This document shows positions 10,998 to 22,990 of a stretch of 64,000 bases of DNA, one piece after another. The position numbers and the translations under genes are program-made. The notes beneath the pieces were generated by a model that saw only the letters and a list, made by a program, of their open reading frames with translations, searched no databases and had not been told where the DNA came from. The first letter of the stretch is position 1. Every line of letters begins with the position of its first letter. Where the stretch lies: positions 47,411,794 to 47,475,793 of the forward strand of contig OY294046.1 of the NCBI GenBank assembly GCA_958510825.1. The letters run 5' to 3'. Origin of the DNA: Brachypterus glaber (lineage: Eukaryota > Arthropoda > Insecta > Coleoptera > Kateretidae).

Positions 10998-11252
10998 TTG
11001 AATATCGTCGTGTTACTTTCCCAACCTCGTATCTCCAAAAGATCGATTTTCGGTTTCCTGCACTAATCAACTATGTACATGTTAACTGATTCAAACTCCA
11101 ATGAATAATTCCAAGTTATGTTGTATTGGAATAATAAAGTAATGTTCGTATAAGTTATTAGTCATATACAGAGTTAGTTAGTTCAAGTCACCGAAAATCT
11201 GTTGTTTGGAAATACGAGGTTAAGAAAGTAACCCGACGATATTTAGTTTTTA
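10998..11252. repeat. Inverted-repeat element (~255 bp)
   Basis: The left end near 10998-11052 (ATATCGTCGTGTTACTTTC...CCTCGTAT...GATTTTCGGT) reads as the reverse complement of the right end at about 11197-11252. The arms are roughly 55 bp and about 80% alike by eye. No target duplication was identified. Confidence 0.6.
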
Positions 11253-11382
11253 TTCTTGTTAGCAGTGAAATATTTACGTTTATTTACTACCTATATTTTG
11301 TGAAGATCAATCGATATTATATATCATATTATAAATCGACACCATCAAACAAACATAACATACTCTCGGTCGAACTAAACCT

Positions 11383-12856
11383 CACGGTTCACCTGAGCGA
11401 TTTTAAATAAAAATTTCGTGGACCCCTACATTTTTTGGACTAAAACATAACTGATGACATCAGAAATCAATTCCCATTTGAAAGAAAATCGTAAAAGATA
11501 CACTTTTTTAGACAGATAAAAAAACGTTTTTTTTTGAGTAATAAGGTGTGTCAAAAAATCGCGATTTTCAAAATCAAAAACGCTCCCTGGCTTAAAAGTT
11601 GCTCCTTAGTAAAAAACAGTGGCCACTCAAAAATGAGCCAAATCGATTAATGTTTAGAGGTAGCTCAAAGCACTCAAACTTAAAAAAAAATTGGTACCTG
11701 TTTTTCGGATAAAAACTGATACCGATAAAAATTGAGGAAATGTTGGAGGGTTTCTTTGGTAATATTTAGAAACAATACTAAATGTAAGAACTAAAACAAT
11801 TATATCCCCCCCTCCCCTTAAGTTAGAACATGAAAAAATTGCCAATTATTTGAAGATTTCGCGAAAATTTAATTTTTGCAAGTTTTTAAAAGTGCATAAA
11901 AAATAGTTTTAAATAAAAAATCTGCAAAATTATATATTAGTATATAAGCATATATACATGTTAACCTACATGACTATACAGAAAACATATTTTTTTTTTC
12001 TCAAGTTGAGTAAAAAAAAATAATTTCGATTAGAAACCGGGTGGATTTTCTGTTTTTTGCCTAAAACTTTTTTCGGTGTACTTTTTTTTGATTTTTTGTT
12101 TGGAATACTTCTTTATGTAAAAATACACAAAAAAGTTTCTGTGGTTAAACATCGCAGGTTTAACCGTTTTAAAGATAAATGCATTTAAAAGTAAATTTTT
12201 ACGCATGAAGGACCAAAAATAAAAAAATTAAAAAATATAAAGCAAAAAACAAATATTTTAGTAATGAGTGGTTATTTAACATTAAAAACATAAACAAATT
12301 TTATATGCACCTTGGTCAAAAAATCATTCCTAAGGAAGTTATGTCCTTTTAAATATGCCCATTTTCAATAAATTTTCGCAAAATCTTCAAATAATTGGCC
12401 ATTTATTTATGTTCTAACTTAAGGGAAGGGAAAATATATATTTTTTAGTTTTCTTACAATTAGTATTGTTTCTAAATATTACCAAAGAAACCCTCCAAAA
12501 TGTCCTTAATTTTATATACAATCACTCTTTTTCCGAAAAACAGGTACCGATATTTTTCAAAGTTGAAGTGCTTTGAGCTACCTCTAAACATTAATCGATT
12601 TGGCTCATTTTTGAGTGGCCACTGTTTTTTACTAAGGAGCAACTTTTGAGCCAGAGAGCGTTTTCGATTTCGCAAATCGTAATTTTTTGACACACCCTAT
12701 TACTCAAAAAAACGTTTTTTTATCTTTCTAAAAAAGTGTCACTTTTACGATTTTCTTTCAAATGGGAATTGATTTCTGATGTCATCAGTTATGTTTTAGT
12801 CCAAAAAATGTAGGGGTCCACGAAATTTTTATTTAAAATCGCCCAGGTGAACCGTG
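11383..12856. mobile_element. 1.47-kb foldback element
   Basis: Two arms of about 500 bp (11383 to about 11890 and about 12350-12856) are reverse complements with scattered differences. The ends are CACGGTTCACCTG and CAGGTGAACCGTG. Both sides carry ACCT (11379-11382, 12857-12860), a possible 4-bp target duplication. The central ~460 bp is not palindromic. Short frames at 11654-11845 and 12472-12693 are the same arm read twice. A single-stranded copy would fold into a roughly 500-bp hairpin. Confidence 0.88.
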
Positions 12857-12921
12857 ACCTCATCCCTCTATGTTTTTTTTCGTTATACTTAAAATATATT
12901 ATATAGATTTTTAATAAAGGC

Positions 12922-12938
12922 CTTTATTATTATTATTA

Positions 12939-13015
<77 letters not shown>

Positions 13016-13037
13016 GTTATTATTATTATTATTATTA
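12922..13037. repeat. (ATT)n microsatellite
   Basis: About 116 bp of TTA/ATT triplet repeat with two or three TTG interruptions. It directly follows AATAAAGGCC and could be the 3' tail of a vanished retroelement, but no body is recognisable. Confidence 0.95.
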
Positions 13038-13296
13038 AAAATGTATGGTAAAATTCACAACTAGTGCCTAATTACTATCGTATTTTGCATAAAATGGGCA
13101 AAATCTAAAATACAAAAGTATTTAGGTATTATTTTGTGCTGACGTCATGAGGCATCAGTCCAAGCTGATGTAAATTTGACTCTCATTTTGCCAGAGCTCT
13201 GTAGATATATTAGTACAATCATCCGTTTGGATCTTTCAACTTACATAAAGTTGCAAGGGCTTTAATACACAAAGTTTTTAGATTAGTTTAGGTATA

Positions 13297-14082
13297 GTCC
13301 AGTCAAATAATAAATGTAAATTGCAATAAATGTACACGAGCTGATATTTTAAAGGGTAGTAGTGGATGGTTAGGGAACACTCCTGTTAGTTTTTCACCGG
13401 ATGATTTGCGTAAGGGGTGTCCGCTATCTTGCATTTTAGGGGTGGGTTGCTTAATATGGATCTTACAATAAAAATGCATATAACCAATTTTGTTAAGGAG
13501 GAAAATTCCAACAATTTTTGTTGGGATGATTTTTTTAACATTAATAACAATCGATTTAATTTAAAAAGAGCCATGTTACAGATGAAATTGTGTTTTTTTC
13601 CATTTTTTGGCCAAATTATTCATCGGACGATAAAAGTGGTTATAAGCAAACTTGTAGCTCTTGAAATTCTCTAGTTCCATATATTATAAATTTTCATAGG
13701 TACTTTGGTACGGTTACAGAGGGCGCAACTCGACTTTCACCGCCCACTGTAACCGTAAAAAAATACTTATGAAAATTCATACATATATATAAAACTTATT
13801 TAATTAATTTGGCTGAAAAATCGAAAAGAACAATTTTATCCCCAACATGGCCATATCTCGATTGTTAATAATGTAATAAAAAAATGATCCATATAAAACT
13901 TTTTCCTTAACAAAATTGGTTATATACATTTTTATCTTAAGATAAATATTTAGCGAGATAACCGCACTCACCCCTAAAATTTAAGATAGTGTTCTGTAAC
14001 CATCCACTACTACCCTTTAAAATATCAGCCTACGTACATTTATTGCAATTTAACACAGGAATTTTTCGTTATCTGACTTGAC
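13297..14082. mobile_element. TA-flanked foldback element (786 bp)
   Basis: The ends GTCCAGTCAAATAA and (reverse) GTCAAGTCAGATAA are bordered by TA at 13295-13296 and 14083-14084. The arms pair along most of the element, including the block GATATTTTAAAGGGTAGTAG, and meet at a central palindrome around 13700-13775 built on GGTACGGTTACAG and CTGTAACCGTA. The left arm carries extra bases the right arm lacks. Frames at 13386-13674 are arm readings. Confidence 0.8.
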
Positions 14083-14178
14083 TAGTAGTTTTCGACAAGA
14101 TTCTGTTTGGTTTATTTTGTTATTTAATTTTTTCTTAGCCTTTGGTAAAATCAATCGTTTTTTCGCGCTGTAATATCA

Positions 14179-14430
14179 ATTGTTTTTACAATATGACATA
14201 TTTGCATGTAAAAAAATTACATCACCTTAATGCTAATGCTGCTAGCAGCATGCTGGTAGCATCTCAGCGTTAACAAACAATGTACATGCAAGTCAAGCCA
14301 ACTAATTGTTTTTACTATATGACATATTTGCATGTAAAAAAATTACATCACCTCAAATAATTTAGAAGGCTGCTAGCAGCATGCTGCTTGCATCTGAGCG
14401 TTAACAAACAATCTACATGCAAGCTAACCT
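14179..14430 (+). repeat. 125-bp tandem duplication
   Basis: Two adjacent copies begin at 14179 and 14304 with AATTGTTTTTAC, share ACATATTTGCATGTAAAAA and AGCGTTAACAAACAAT, and end with ATGCAAG. Each contains the palindrome GCTGCTAGCAGC followed by ATGCTG. A third, more distant copy is at 3380-3520. Confidence 0.85.
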
Positions 14431-14499
14431 AAAATTTTTCATTTTGACTTAACCTTGGGCACAACATTTATAGTTACTATTTTATATAACTGTATTACT

Positions 14500-14753
14500 C
14501 AACGAACTAATAACTCTTCTCTCTAGAATAGGCATTTCATTTGTAAAAACTGACAAAAACGTAGCCAACATATACATTTGTCCGTCTTACTTGCACAGCT
14601 TTGTTCTAACAGAGACAACAATAACAGTTACTGGTAATTGTTATTGTTCAGGCCTGAATATACCTACTATTTGTTTACAAACAAACCGAGATGTTTGCGA
14701 TACTTTATATTAATGGTATGCGTATTCTAGAGAGAAGAGTTGTTAGTTCGTTG
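14500..14753. mobile_element. hAT-type MITE with 8-bp duplication
   Basis: A 254-bp element with about 31-bp TIRs starting CAACGAACTAA and continuing AACTCTTCTCTCTAGAATA, flanked by a perfect 8-bp duplication GTATTACT at 14492-14499 and 14754-14761. Inside are two further palindromes (AACAATAACAGTTA facing TAATTGTTATTGTT, and GTTTGTTTACAAACAAAC). It has no coding capacity. Confidence 0.92.
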
Positions 14754-14761
14754 GTATTACT

Positions 14762-17169
14762 ACACTTAAATATACAATTATATTTGTTTTCTTTTATGGC
14801 ATTAAAATTTTTATAATAGCTTTAAGCACGTTTTAAACTATTTTTATTTTGTTTTAGGTACGGTGTACAAGCCTAATAAAAAGCTCTCAAATTCAGAAAT
14901 TAACGGCTTGAGAGGATAAAATTACGTAAGTGGTTATATAGCAAATATAGTATATAGTTCCGTTTTTAATTTAAAAGTTTGGGCATTCTTCTTAATTAGA
15001 ATCTAAAATAACACAGCGTGTTGGGTTATACTTTATGTCGACATTAAAAAAACACTACAACTCACGGGAGTTGTTAATTTTTTACTGGTTATTTTTAAGT
15101 GCATAATATAAAAGATCCTTTATGAGCAGTCTATACTTTACACAAATAAAAAAGCCTTAAAAATTAGGAAATAAAATTTTGAATTGCGGAAAAAAATAAA
15201 ACGAACCATTAAAATTCAGGAAAATTGTTACCTCTTACGCGTCTTCGTATAAGATTTTAAGTGATTCCAGTATACCCTTTGTTTGCTAAAGTATGTTTCG
15301 AAAACTTTGTTTAAGCTCTATTAGTTTTAACATACAGATTTTCATTGGTTATAAATTGGATAATTTAATTTAAATGCTTTTAAACTAGAAGTTTTAGTTC
15401 AAAAGATACTCTTTTATAACCATATATATTGTTAGACTATTTTAATTTATTTCTTCAGTTATAACAAAAAGAATTAAATTTCTTTGGTTGTAACAAATAG
15501 GAACAAAATATAAAGTTAAGGGCAGCCCCTTACTACTGCAATTTAGACAATTTTTGACCCTCACTGTAAAAACAGTTCAAGCAGTTTTCCCGCAATTAAT
15601 GTAGGTGACTTATTGCCAGCAATTTTTATAGTAAATTTAAAGCCACTGTATTTTTACACAGAGATTCTAAAAATACCAAAAAAATTTAATTATAGTGACT
15701 GTAAACTGTAATAAATATTACAGTCAAACTACTATAATCGTTGCTGTAACTTTAATGTTACTGTGAATTCGACCTATTGTTACAAGCACTTCCTGTATTT
15801 CTCAAGGGATATTACAACCTAACCTGTGGTTTAACTTAAAATTTACAAATCACATGATAAATTAAGCATTATTATAGTTTTTTATAAATTTTCTTATGAG
15901 GTAGTATAATTCAGTATTTTCTCACAAGGATAACTGCTTTAAATTTACTATCACTTTTTACAGTGCTCTTTCCTCCTTTTGTGTCACTCTTTGTCACTTT
16001 TGCTTCTCCCACTCAAATAAAATAACATATATTTTAAAAATTGTTTTTCTTGAACATTTTAAATTCATGTAACTTTTTGTCGCTCGACCTGTGGTCCCCC
16101 TCCCCCCGAGCGGTGACAATTGTTGAATAGCTTCTTAACAAATCATGTTAATAATACTTTAAGCTTCAGGCCAAGAGATTATATTTTATCCGTTATGTAT
16201 ACTATTTTATCCGCAATCATTAAAAATTTATAAAAATGAGTTTTTTTTTAATTTTGATATCTGAAATAAACTTATAGTTTTTATTTTTGAGCGCACTTAG
16301 GATTGAGATCTAAAGACCTACCCTTTGACAAATCCCGATCTTTAATTTAACTATTGTTTAAAACCCTCATTGTGGGTCCCCCATCAAAAAAGGGTAGTTT
16401 ACTGATAAAAATACGAAAGTATATGCGGTAGAACATTTTATTTCATATAATATTTAGAAAATAAGCAAAAGAGTTTAGAATTAAAAGTAAATTATTCAGT
16501 GGAGTATAACGATGTTAATGGAGGCGAATAAAATACACCTTATTAATGTTTTAATAAAATTTATTTACGGCTTTATTACTAATTATGTCTGGAAATATAA
16601 TTAAGCGTTGCTCCGATGCAACTGATATTAAAATTAACTCTCTCAAAGTATGACTAAATTTCCCTTTTTCCTTCGAGCCTCATAGTCTGTAGTTCCACAC
16701 CTGCATTTTTCTTTTTTAATTTTTAACTGTCTGTTATTAATTTGCTAAACCACAGTTATTTCTTTTTTTTATATATTCTTTTCAACAGTTATTTCTATTT
16801 ATATTAATCATAATAAAACAAACAACAAGGACCAGAATTTCATTAAGCGGTTTTCCATTAAAAAACAACCTGGAATTTAAAAAATTTAATATCCTGTTTT
16901 AATGTGCAAGAATAAGTTAGATTTTCTTAAAAACGACGTTTTTGCCCCCTCAAACTACCCCCAACGTTAAACATATTTAACGTGACGCAAACTACAAAGG
17001 CCCTGCATCGTATTAGTGAAAGAAATAAGTATTTTTTAAATTTTACATTCCGTTTAAAAGTATACAGACACACAAAAATCCAGTTTTTCGACATTTTTCG
17101 CATACAGTGCCTACTGGAGAATGGCGAACGACAAGAAGCGAGGAAACTTCGAGAAAAATTTAATTTTCT
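14762..17169. other. AT-rich stretch with weak inverted repeats
   Basis: ACTGTAA/TTACAGT motifs recur between 15560 and 15965. CACTGTAAAAA at about 15563 faces TTTTTACAGTG ending about 15964, so a decayed short-TIR element is possible, but no target duplication is clear. ACTGTAATA facing TATTACAGT sits at about 15698. Around 16980-17030 a block resembles 62487-62535 (ACGTGA..G.AAACTACAAAGG). The 104-codon frame from 16982 runs into the dispersed repeat at 17170 and shows no recognised domain. Confidence 0.45.
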
Positions 17170-17638
17170 ATGGACAGCAGTCCAATACGTTAGGCAACAT
17201 AAATTTAGGTCTTCAATACCAACTCAAAAAGAAAATTCCCTAAAAATATTATGTTTGGATTTTATCACAGTGCAACAAAAAATGCAAAATTATTAAAGAA
17301 TACATAAAACAGCTTATTAAACACAAAAACAAGTAAAAAATCTTCACACACAACGGGGTATTATCAATGACTGTCAAATTAAGGAGTAGGTCATAAGTTC
17401 CCTAGGAAACTTTAGACCTACTGTACACATAGCTATGTTTTAAAAATTTAAAAGAAAATAGTTTTTTACTTAAAAAAAAACAAATATCTTATCTTCATGT
17501 AATTTAAAATATAATCTAAAATTTTATTTTTACCTAAAATATGCATAATTTTATTTTAAAACAATAATAATTATACTTTTATCTCTTTCTGTAGAACTTC
17601 TCTCTTTGTCTAATCTAAATAGGCGGCATTTCATTCGC
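17170..17638 (+). repeat. Dispersed repeat, copy 2 (pair at 7268)
   Basis: Same sequence family and orientation as 7268-7710. This copy has an extra ~60-bp block around 17405-17465 (GGAAACTTTAGACC onward) and lacks short pieces present in copy 1. Confidence 0.85.
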
Positions 17639-18690
17639 ACTGTATTTTTTCCTGTACATTGTGCTTACCCTAGTGACAATTATAAATTAAATTATTAAGA
17701 ACCTTAATTATAATTAATTAATTAATTAATAATTAGGTATAATTATCTTATACTTTCAGAAATGAATAGAATTTCGAGTAGTGAACAAACTCAATAAAAA
17801 CCTCTTTTAATTGGACCTTGTAAAAATCGTCAAATTTCTTAGCATAGAATATCATCTCTTAAAATTAACATTAAACCAAGTAAAGCTTTAATGAATTTGA
17901 ATTTTACACAGTCTAGCTAAGTCTTGTACTTTATTAGTTAATTAAAGTGTTTAATAATAAAAAAGATATTTTCTACTTAATTCGGGGAAATAAATTATGA
18001 ATAAATAAATATTAAAGAAACAACATGATGTGCGATGATATGTCAAGATAGAATAATTTTATTGATGGCTTTTTATTTTGATATTGAAGCGCGAAAGAGA
18101 CACTATCATATTTTATTACTAGATTCCAACTTCCTGTCAGAATTTTAGTTAAATCCCTACTCAGAAGTCAGATCTAATAATTTACAACTTAAAGTTACTA
18201 CATATTACTTAAATTCTGGCTTAAAGTTGTCGACTTAAAATTTTCGTCATTTTCTGACTTAAAATCAAAATTGAGCTAAATTTTAGTTAGAATTTAAGTA
18301 AAATTCTAAGTTGTCGGAATTTAAGCAAAATTTTGAATAAAGTCGAAATTTAAGTTAGGTTAAGTTAGAAAGATTCGCTAGGATAGGTAGGTTTAGACAG
18401 GATCGGTAGTTTTCACTCTAAAGCTTAGAGCAAACTAAATAAAAAGTGTAGGTAATTTAGCTACCTAACTTATTTACCTACACACTCATAAAAAAGATAA
18501 TTTATCCAATACATACAGATAATGAGACAATTACCAGCTTTATTTTAAATAGATAAACTCAATAATAACCCTCGCGTGGCTTTTACTTTATTGAGTGGAT
18601 AATTACTTATTTTACCCACTCAACTGTCACTTGTCAAATTATTTTCTTGTAAATGTCATTAAAATTTTTAATAAAAATATGAATTTCTAA
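17639..18690. other. AT-rich stretch with simple-sequence pieces
   Basis: An (AATT)n run lies near 17708-17733. Between 18120 and 18365, ACTTAA/TTAAGT-centred blocks recur many times in both orientations, like a decayed short-motif array. No gene is seen. Confidence 0.45.
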
Positions 18691-18711
18691 GCTATTTATT
18701 GGATAAAACCT

Positions 18712-18827
18712 TGTATGGCACTCATGGGTAAACCGATATTGCCCTCTCGAAAATTAACCTGCTTGGCTGACGCCTCGCAAGTTAATTTTCTCATGGGCAA
18801 TATCTTACTTTACCCACTAGTACCATA
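18712..18827. repeat. Hairpin element with CpG-rich tip
   Basis: About 50-bp arms (18712-18762 and 18777-18827) pair through GGGTAAA, GATATTGCCC and AAAATTAAC blocks, closing on a 14-nt tip TTGGCTGACGCCTC. AT-rich flanks extend the pairing loosely on both sides. Confidence 0.7.
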
Positions 18828-18835
18828 AATAACTA

Positions 18836-19062
18836 TTGGATTTATTTGGATATGGCCAATTAAATTATTTGGTTGTAAGTTATTTGAGTCAAATAAATAT
18901 TTAGTTCATGTAAATAATTTTTTTAATTTTAAAATATTTTATTAATGGGAACAAAATAGTTTACTTGACAGAACTAAAATTTATTTGTCAAAACTAAATA
19001 ACTCAATTGGCCATATCCAACCAAATATTTTGTACACACAAATAAACTGTTTTATCATTGTA
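18836..19062 (+). mobile_element. Inverted-repeat MITE, copy 1 (pair at 47110)
   Basis: Left block TGGCCAATTAAATTATTTGG and right block CCAATTGGCCATATCC form imperfect terminal inverted repeats ending GTTTTATC. A full copy in the same orientation is at 47110-47356. The left tip of this copy is missing, and it abuts the preceding hairpin element. Confidence 0.75.
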
Positions 19063-19142
19063 ACTTTTGATCTACTAAAAAATAAATTTAAATAAATTTG
19101 AGAACTTAGAGGGTCTCTAGAATTAACAGACTAAATAAATTA

Positions 19143-20315
19143 CACTAGGCAACAAATCGCAACTTTTTTTTTTGCCCCGATCGGAAAGTAAATTTTTCTT
19201 ACTAATTCGAGGGCGTAGAATCCGAATCTGACCTTAGAAAAATTCCAGCACCTAAAATTTTTGAGATATAAGTTCAGGTAATAATGACTTTTTTTTTCAA
19301 AATCTTTAAAAAAAAAGAGTAGAATTTTGAAAATTTTAGTGTATATTAAAAAATATACGAGAAATTCAAAAATCTATATGTCAAGAACCTACTGTCAGAG
19401 TAAGTACGCGAAAAAAAATAAAAATTTTAAAATGAAAGTGCAGAGTTTACTTAATTGCTCATTTGTGGCAAAACTATCAATTTTTTTTTAAAACTTTATA
19501 GAACTTAATTTGTAGATTATAAAATTCTCTACAAAAATATTTATACAAATATTTTTTTATTTTGCTTAGCTTGTTCCTAAAAAGTAAATAAATGAAAAAG
19601 ATATAAAATTAAAGTACACAGTGTAAACTTTTTTCCCGAGCCCAAAAAATATATTTTTCTTATCAATTTAAAGGCGCAGAATCCAAATTTGACCTTAAAA
19701 AAAATTCAGCAAGTCTTATTTTTTAAATTTTAGTAGATTCAATTATGCCAATTTAAAAATAATTTATAACACTAAATATTGTGTATTTTTTTGTTGTTTT
19801 TTTAATGGTTCTACATGTATAAATCATAAAAATGTTACTTTATTACATAAGAACCATAATACGTAACATTTTTTTAGTTCATTTTTGACCCCCTAGTAAT
19901 GATTTTTGACAATTTTTAGCATGAGTACGTGGCGATAAGCTTGTCCCCTTATGCACCCTTCTTCTTACCCTCCACCCCTACTTAGTTTTGTCACATTATC
20001 CATTTTTTTTAATATTTTTTTTTCATAATATCCCTATTTATTCTACCTATAAATTTAAAGTTTCTGTGTTTTAAGTTGGGTATTTTTTAAATAATATTGA
20101 GTCGCCGAATGAAAATTTGTCCTTGGAATATTTTTGTCTCCCATGATTTTAAAACAAAAGAGGGATAAAATAATGATTTTTTAACATTTTTATCTTATTT
20201 TTCTCAGAAAACTTAGGTAATAGAAATATTCTGAGGCCAGATTCGGTTTCAGCGACCCAAAATTAGTTAAAAAACATATGACTCCAATCGGGGCAAAAAA
20301 CCGTGTTGCCTAGTG
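19143..20315. mobile_element. 1.17-kb TIR element with TTA duplication
   Basis: Perfect 12-bp ends CACTAGGCAACA, then related TTTTTTGCCCCGATYGG on both sides, with TTA at 19140-19142 and 20316-20318. The duplication fits PIF/Harbinger-type insertion. A ~90-bp internal direct repeat occurs at about 19160-19255 and 19625-19712 (GGCGYAGAATCC and TGACCTTA blocks), with an inverted relative near 20220-20270. No transposase frame remains. Confidence 0.8.
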
Positions 20316-20717
20316 TTATCACTTCTCTTCAATTTAATTACATAATTATCCCTTATTTACTTATTTTACACAAAATTATATATAATAAAAAATAAATCTT
20401 GGGAAGCAGACGATTTGGTCTAAATAGGGTGTCATGCTGCGTTGCATCGGATAATATTATGCGAGTGTGATAAAATATTTGTTCAGACAATCAGACAAAA
20501 TAATCAGAGCTTGAAAAATAGTCTTCCGTTGTAGACTGCGTATTATCTTACTCATCGCTGTTACAAAGAAGAAAATTTTGCACGGTTTGAAAAAAAAAGA
20601 AAAAAAATCGATAGGAAATAAATCGCCTTTAAACTTTATTTAATACTACTTCCTAATGGAGCTCTCTACAACTAGAATTATGAAACAAAAGACGTCTACC
20701 CTATCTCTTTCTCATTT

Positions 20718-20809
20718 GTGCTACACTTTCCAGCCAACCAAATAAATACTGTATTTTTTTTTCATACAACAAATACAGTATTTATTTGGTTGGCCGGAAA
20801 GTGTAGCAC
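20718..20809. repeat. 39-bp-arm hairpin element
   Basis: Arms 20718-20756 and 20771-20809 are reverse complements with one mismatch, starting GTGCTACACTTTCC. The 14-nt loop is T-rich. A diverged relative lies about 200 bp away at 20915-20995. Confidence 0.92.
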
Positions 20810-20914
20810 TGAGCGGCACGAACGAACATAGCTAATGTGAATCTGTAGAATAAGATAATTCTACTAAAATGTAGATGCCGCCAGTAATTTCTTTAATAAA
20901 AATAATATAGTTAC

Positions 20915-20995
20915 ACTTTTCGCCCGGCCAAGTAAATATTGCATTTGTTCAACAAAGAACAAATACAGAATTTGTTTGGTTGGGTGGAAGTGGGA
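20915..20995. repeat. Diverged relative of the 20718 hairpin
   Basis: TACACTTTTCGCCCGGCCAA...CAAATACAG...TTGGTTGGGTGGAAGTG keeps the same order of blocks as 20718-20809, but arm pairing is now poor. The pair shows two decay stages of one small family. Confidence 0.6.
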
Positions 20996-22464
20996 GTGTA
21001 TGTATGTCTTCTTTCTTTTTTGGGTAGAACTTTTGTACCTGTCTAATCTAACGGGAGAAATCGCCATTCCTTATTATTTCTTATAATTTAAATTGAAATT
21101 TCGAAAGTGGATATTTTTGCCAAGCTAATTGGGCAGAACTATGCTAAATTTTTTTATTTTTTGTCCAAAAATTATAACAATGCTGAAATATAAAAATGTG
21201 GAAAACAAATCTGAACTCAGCATAAAATATATTTTTATATGTGATAGAAACATTAATTGGAAATTTGATAAAAATAAACAAGGTGGCAAAAAAATCATTT
21301 TTTGTAAATTTTGAATTTTGGATCTGGAAATAAAGAGAACTCGAATATTATTATCATCCAAATAGACTTTTGTGTTTATTGGGAATACCTTGACTATTAC
21401 ATAACGAGTATTTATTAAATTACGATGAAATTATACAAACGTGATTTTGTATGATATATTTATGCAAAAAGTTGCAGGGAAATCACAGGGCTTAACGCAC
21501 GATCCCATTTTAAAATGCGTACAACATTAGTATTCACCCAAAAATTTGTTACGATTGAGGTTACGATTTAACATTCCCAAAATGACCCCGAATCACGAAA
21601 TAATTATACAGCAAAAGCAGGCGGACTGGCTATGCATTTTGCCGAAAAAATGCCCATAACTCCAAAATTAAGCATTTTGAGACACGTGTATAAACTTTTT
21701 TACTCGCTTTTGAGGGTTTCTTTGGGATACTTTGAGTTTAAAAAAGAACTTAAATATCCTTTGCAATGTAATCAAGCAAAAATTCCTGAAAACGCAATTT
21801 TTTACCTTTTTTGAGTCAATATTTTGCTTCGCATAAAAAAAAAATTGTTTCATCAAAAACAATAAAAACATCTCATAGAGGATACTTTAAAGTTTTTAGA
21901 ACCAATTGCTTTTTTTATCATTACTCTACGACCATTTTTCGCCTAGTTATTATAATAGCCATTTGAAAATCACACTGAAAAAAATGACGTTCTTGGCTCA
22001 AAGTAGGCAACACTCTTGGCAGTTATTCTTTTAGCTTAAAAGATGTGTGTCTTCAAACAGAAGCATTTATCTTGTCCCAAGAAAAGTGTCGCTTCTGAAA
22101 TAATTTTAAAATTCTCTTGGACCTGGCGCATTTGAGACAAAAACCATTTATCTTGTTTTAATATTTTTAAAAATTAAATAATTTTAAATACTTTGGCCAA
22201 AGAATTTTTCTTTTGAGACAAGACCACACAAGATCAAAGAATTTTAAGTTAAAGAATCAGAAAGATCTTGATCTTGGCATTTTCATGTTAAGAGAAGACG
22301 CTTTTGGACGTATTCAAGTGTGCGAAGTATTTGACCTAATTTCATATGCCATTACTGCAAAGTATCCTTTTTACTTTGCGTTAGTAAAAAAATTTCGAAA
22401 AATTTTTATTGCTTTTTTTACGTTTCTGAACGTTTTATATCCAAAAGATATGCTTTCCGTAAAA
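20996..22464. other. AT-rich stretch, nothing recognised
   Basis: No supported gene or bounded element. CTTGGCA/CTCTTGG-type blocks recur between 22010 and 22290 without a clear period. The 133-codon frame at 22213-22614 ends inside a dispersed repeat and is not accepted as a gene. Confidence 0.45.
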
Positions 22465-22990
22465 AAAATTGTCTGTCGGTCTGTGTCCGGGAAATTTGTG
22501 ACCACGATAACTCAAGAACGCTTCGGGCTAAAGACTTCAAATTTGGACCACAGGATTATTATCCAAAGTTCTAGGCTGGGATTGTTTTTGGTTTGGATTG
22601 GGGTCAAAGGGTAAAATGGGGCAAAAATTTTTTTTTTCAAAAAACATATTTTTTTCAATTTATTTTTCGTTTTACGTAAAAAGAAACTTTTTTTTTTGGA
22701 TTTTTTTTATTTTTTTTTTTTATTTTTGTTTGTTTTTGATTTTAATTTTAATTTTCAGTGCACCTAAAAGTTTTGGATTTTTTTTTACTGCAGTGTAAAT
22801 CAATTTCGAGCAAAAAAAAATTGTCGGTCGGCATGTTCGGGAAATGTTGTAAGCACGATAACTTAAGAACGCTTACGCTGGACTTAAAATTTGACACACA
22901 TGTATGTTATCAAAAATGTTACTTTTTTTTTAAATTATTATTTTTATACTGGGTCATAGTAATCTATTCTAACAAAAAAAAAATATACAA
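22465..22990 (+). repeat. Two copies of the GACCGAC/GATAACT dispersed repeat
   Basis: Blocks TGTCGGTCTG...CCGGGAAAT...ACGATAACTCAAGAACGC...GACTTCAAATTTGG at about 22470-22550 recur at about 22820-22900 in the same order. The family appears at least nine times in this window, in both orientations (see 24650, 26085, 27640, 52000, 52685, 55385, 57605). Confidence 0.8.

Noticed and set aside
16982..17296. 104-codon frame
   Set aside because: Half lies in the dispersed repeat shared with 7268, and no domain or codon signal supports it.
22213..22614. 133-codon open frame, the longest in the window
   Set aside because: Its last third is a translation of the GACCGAC/GATAACT dispersed repeat, and the rest has no recognisable domain or neighbour.
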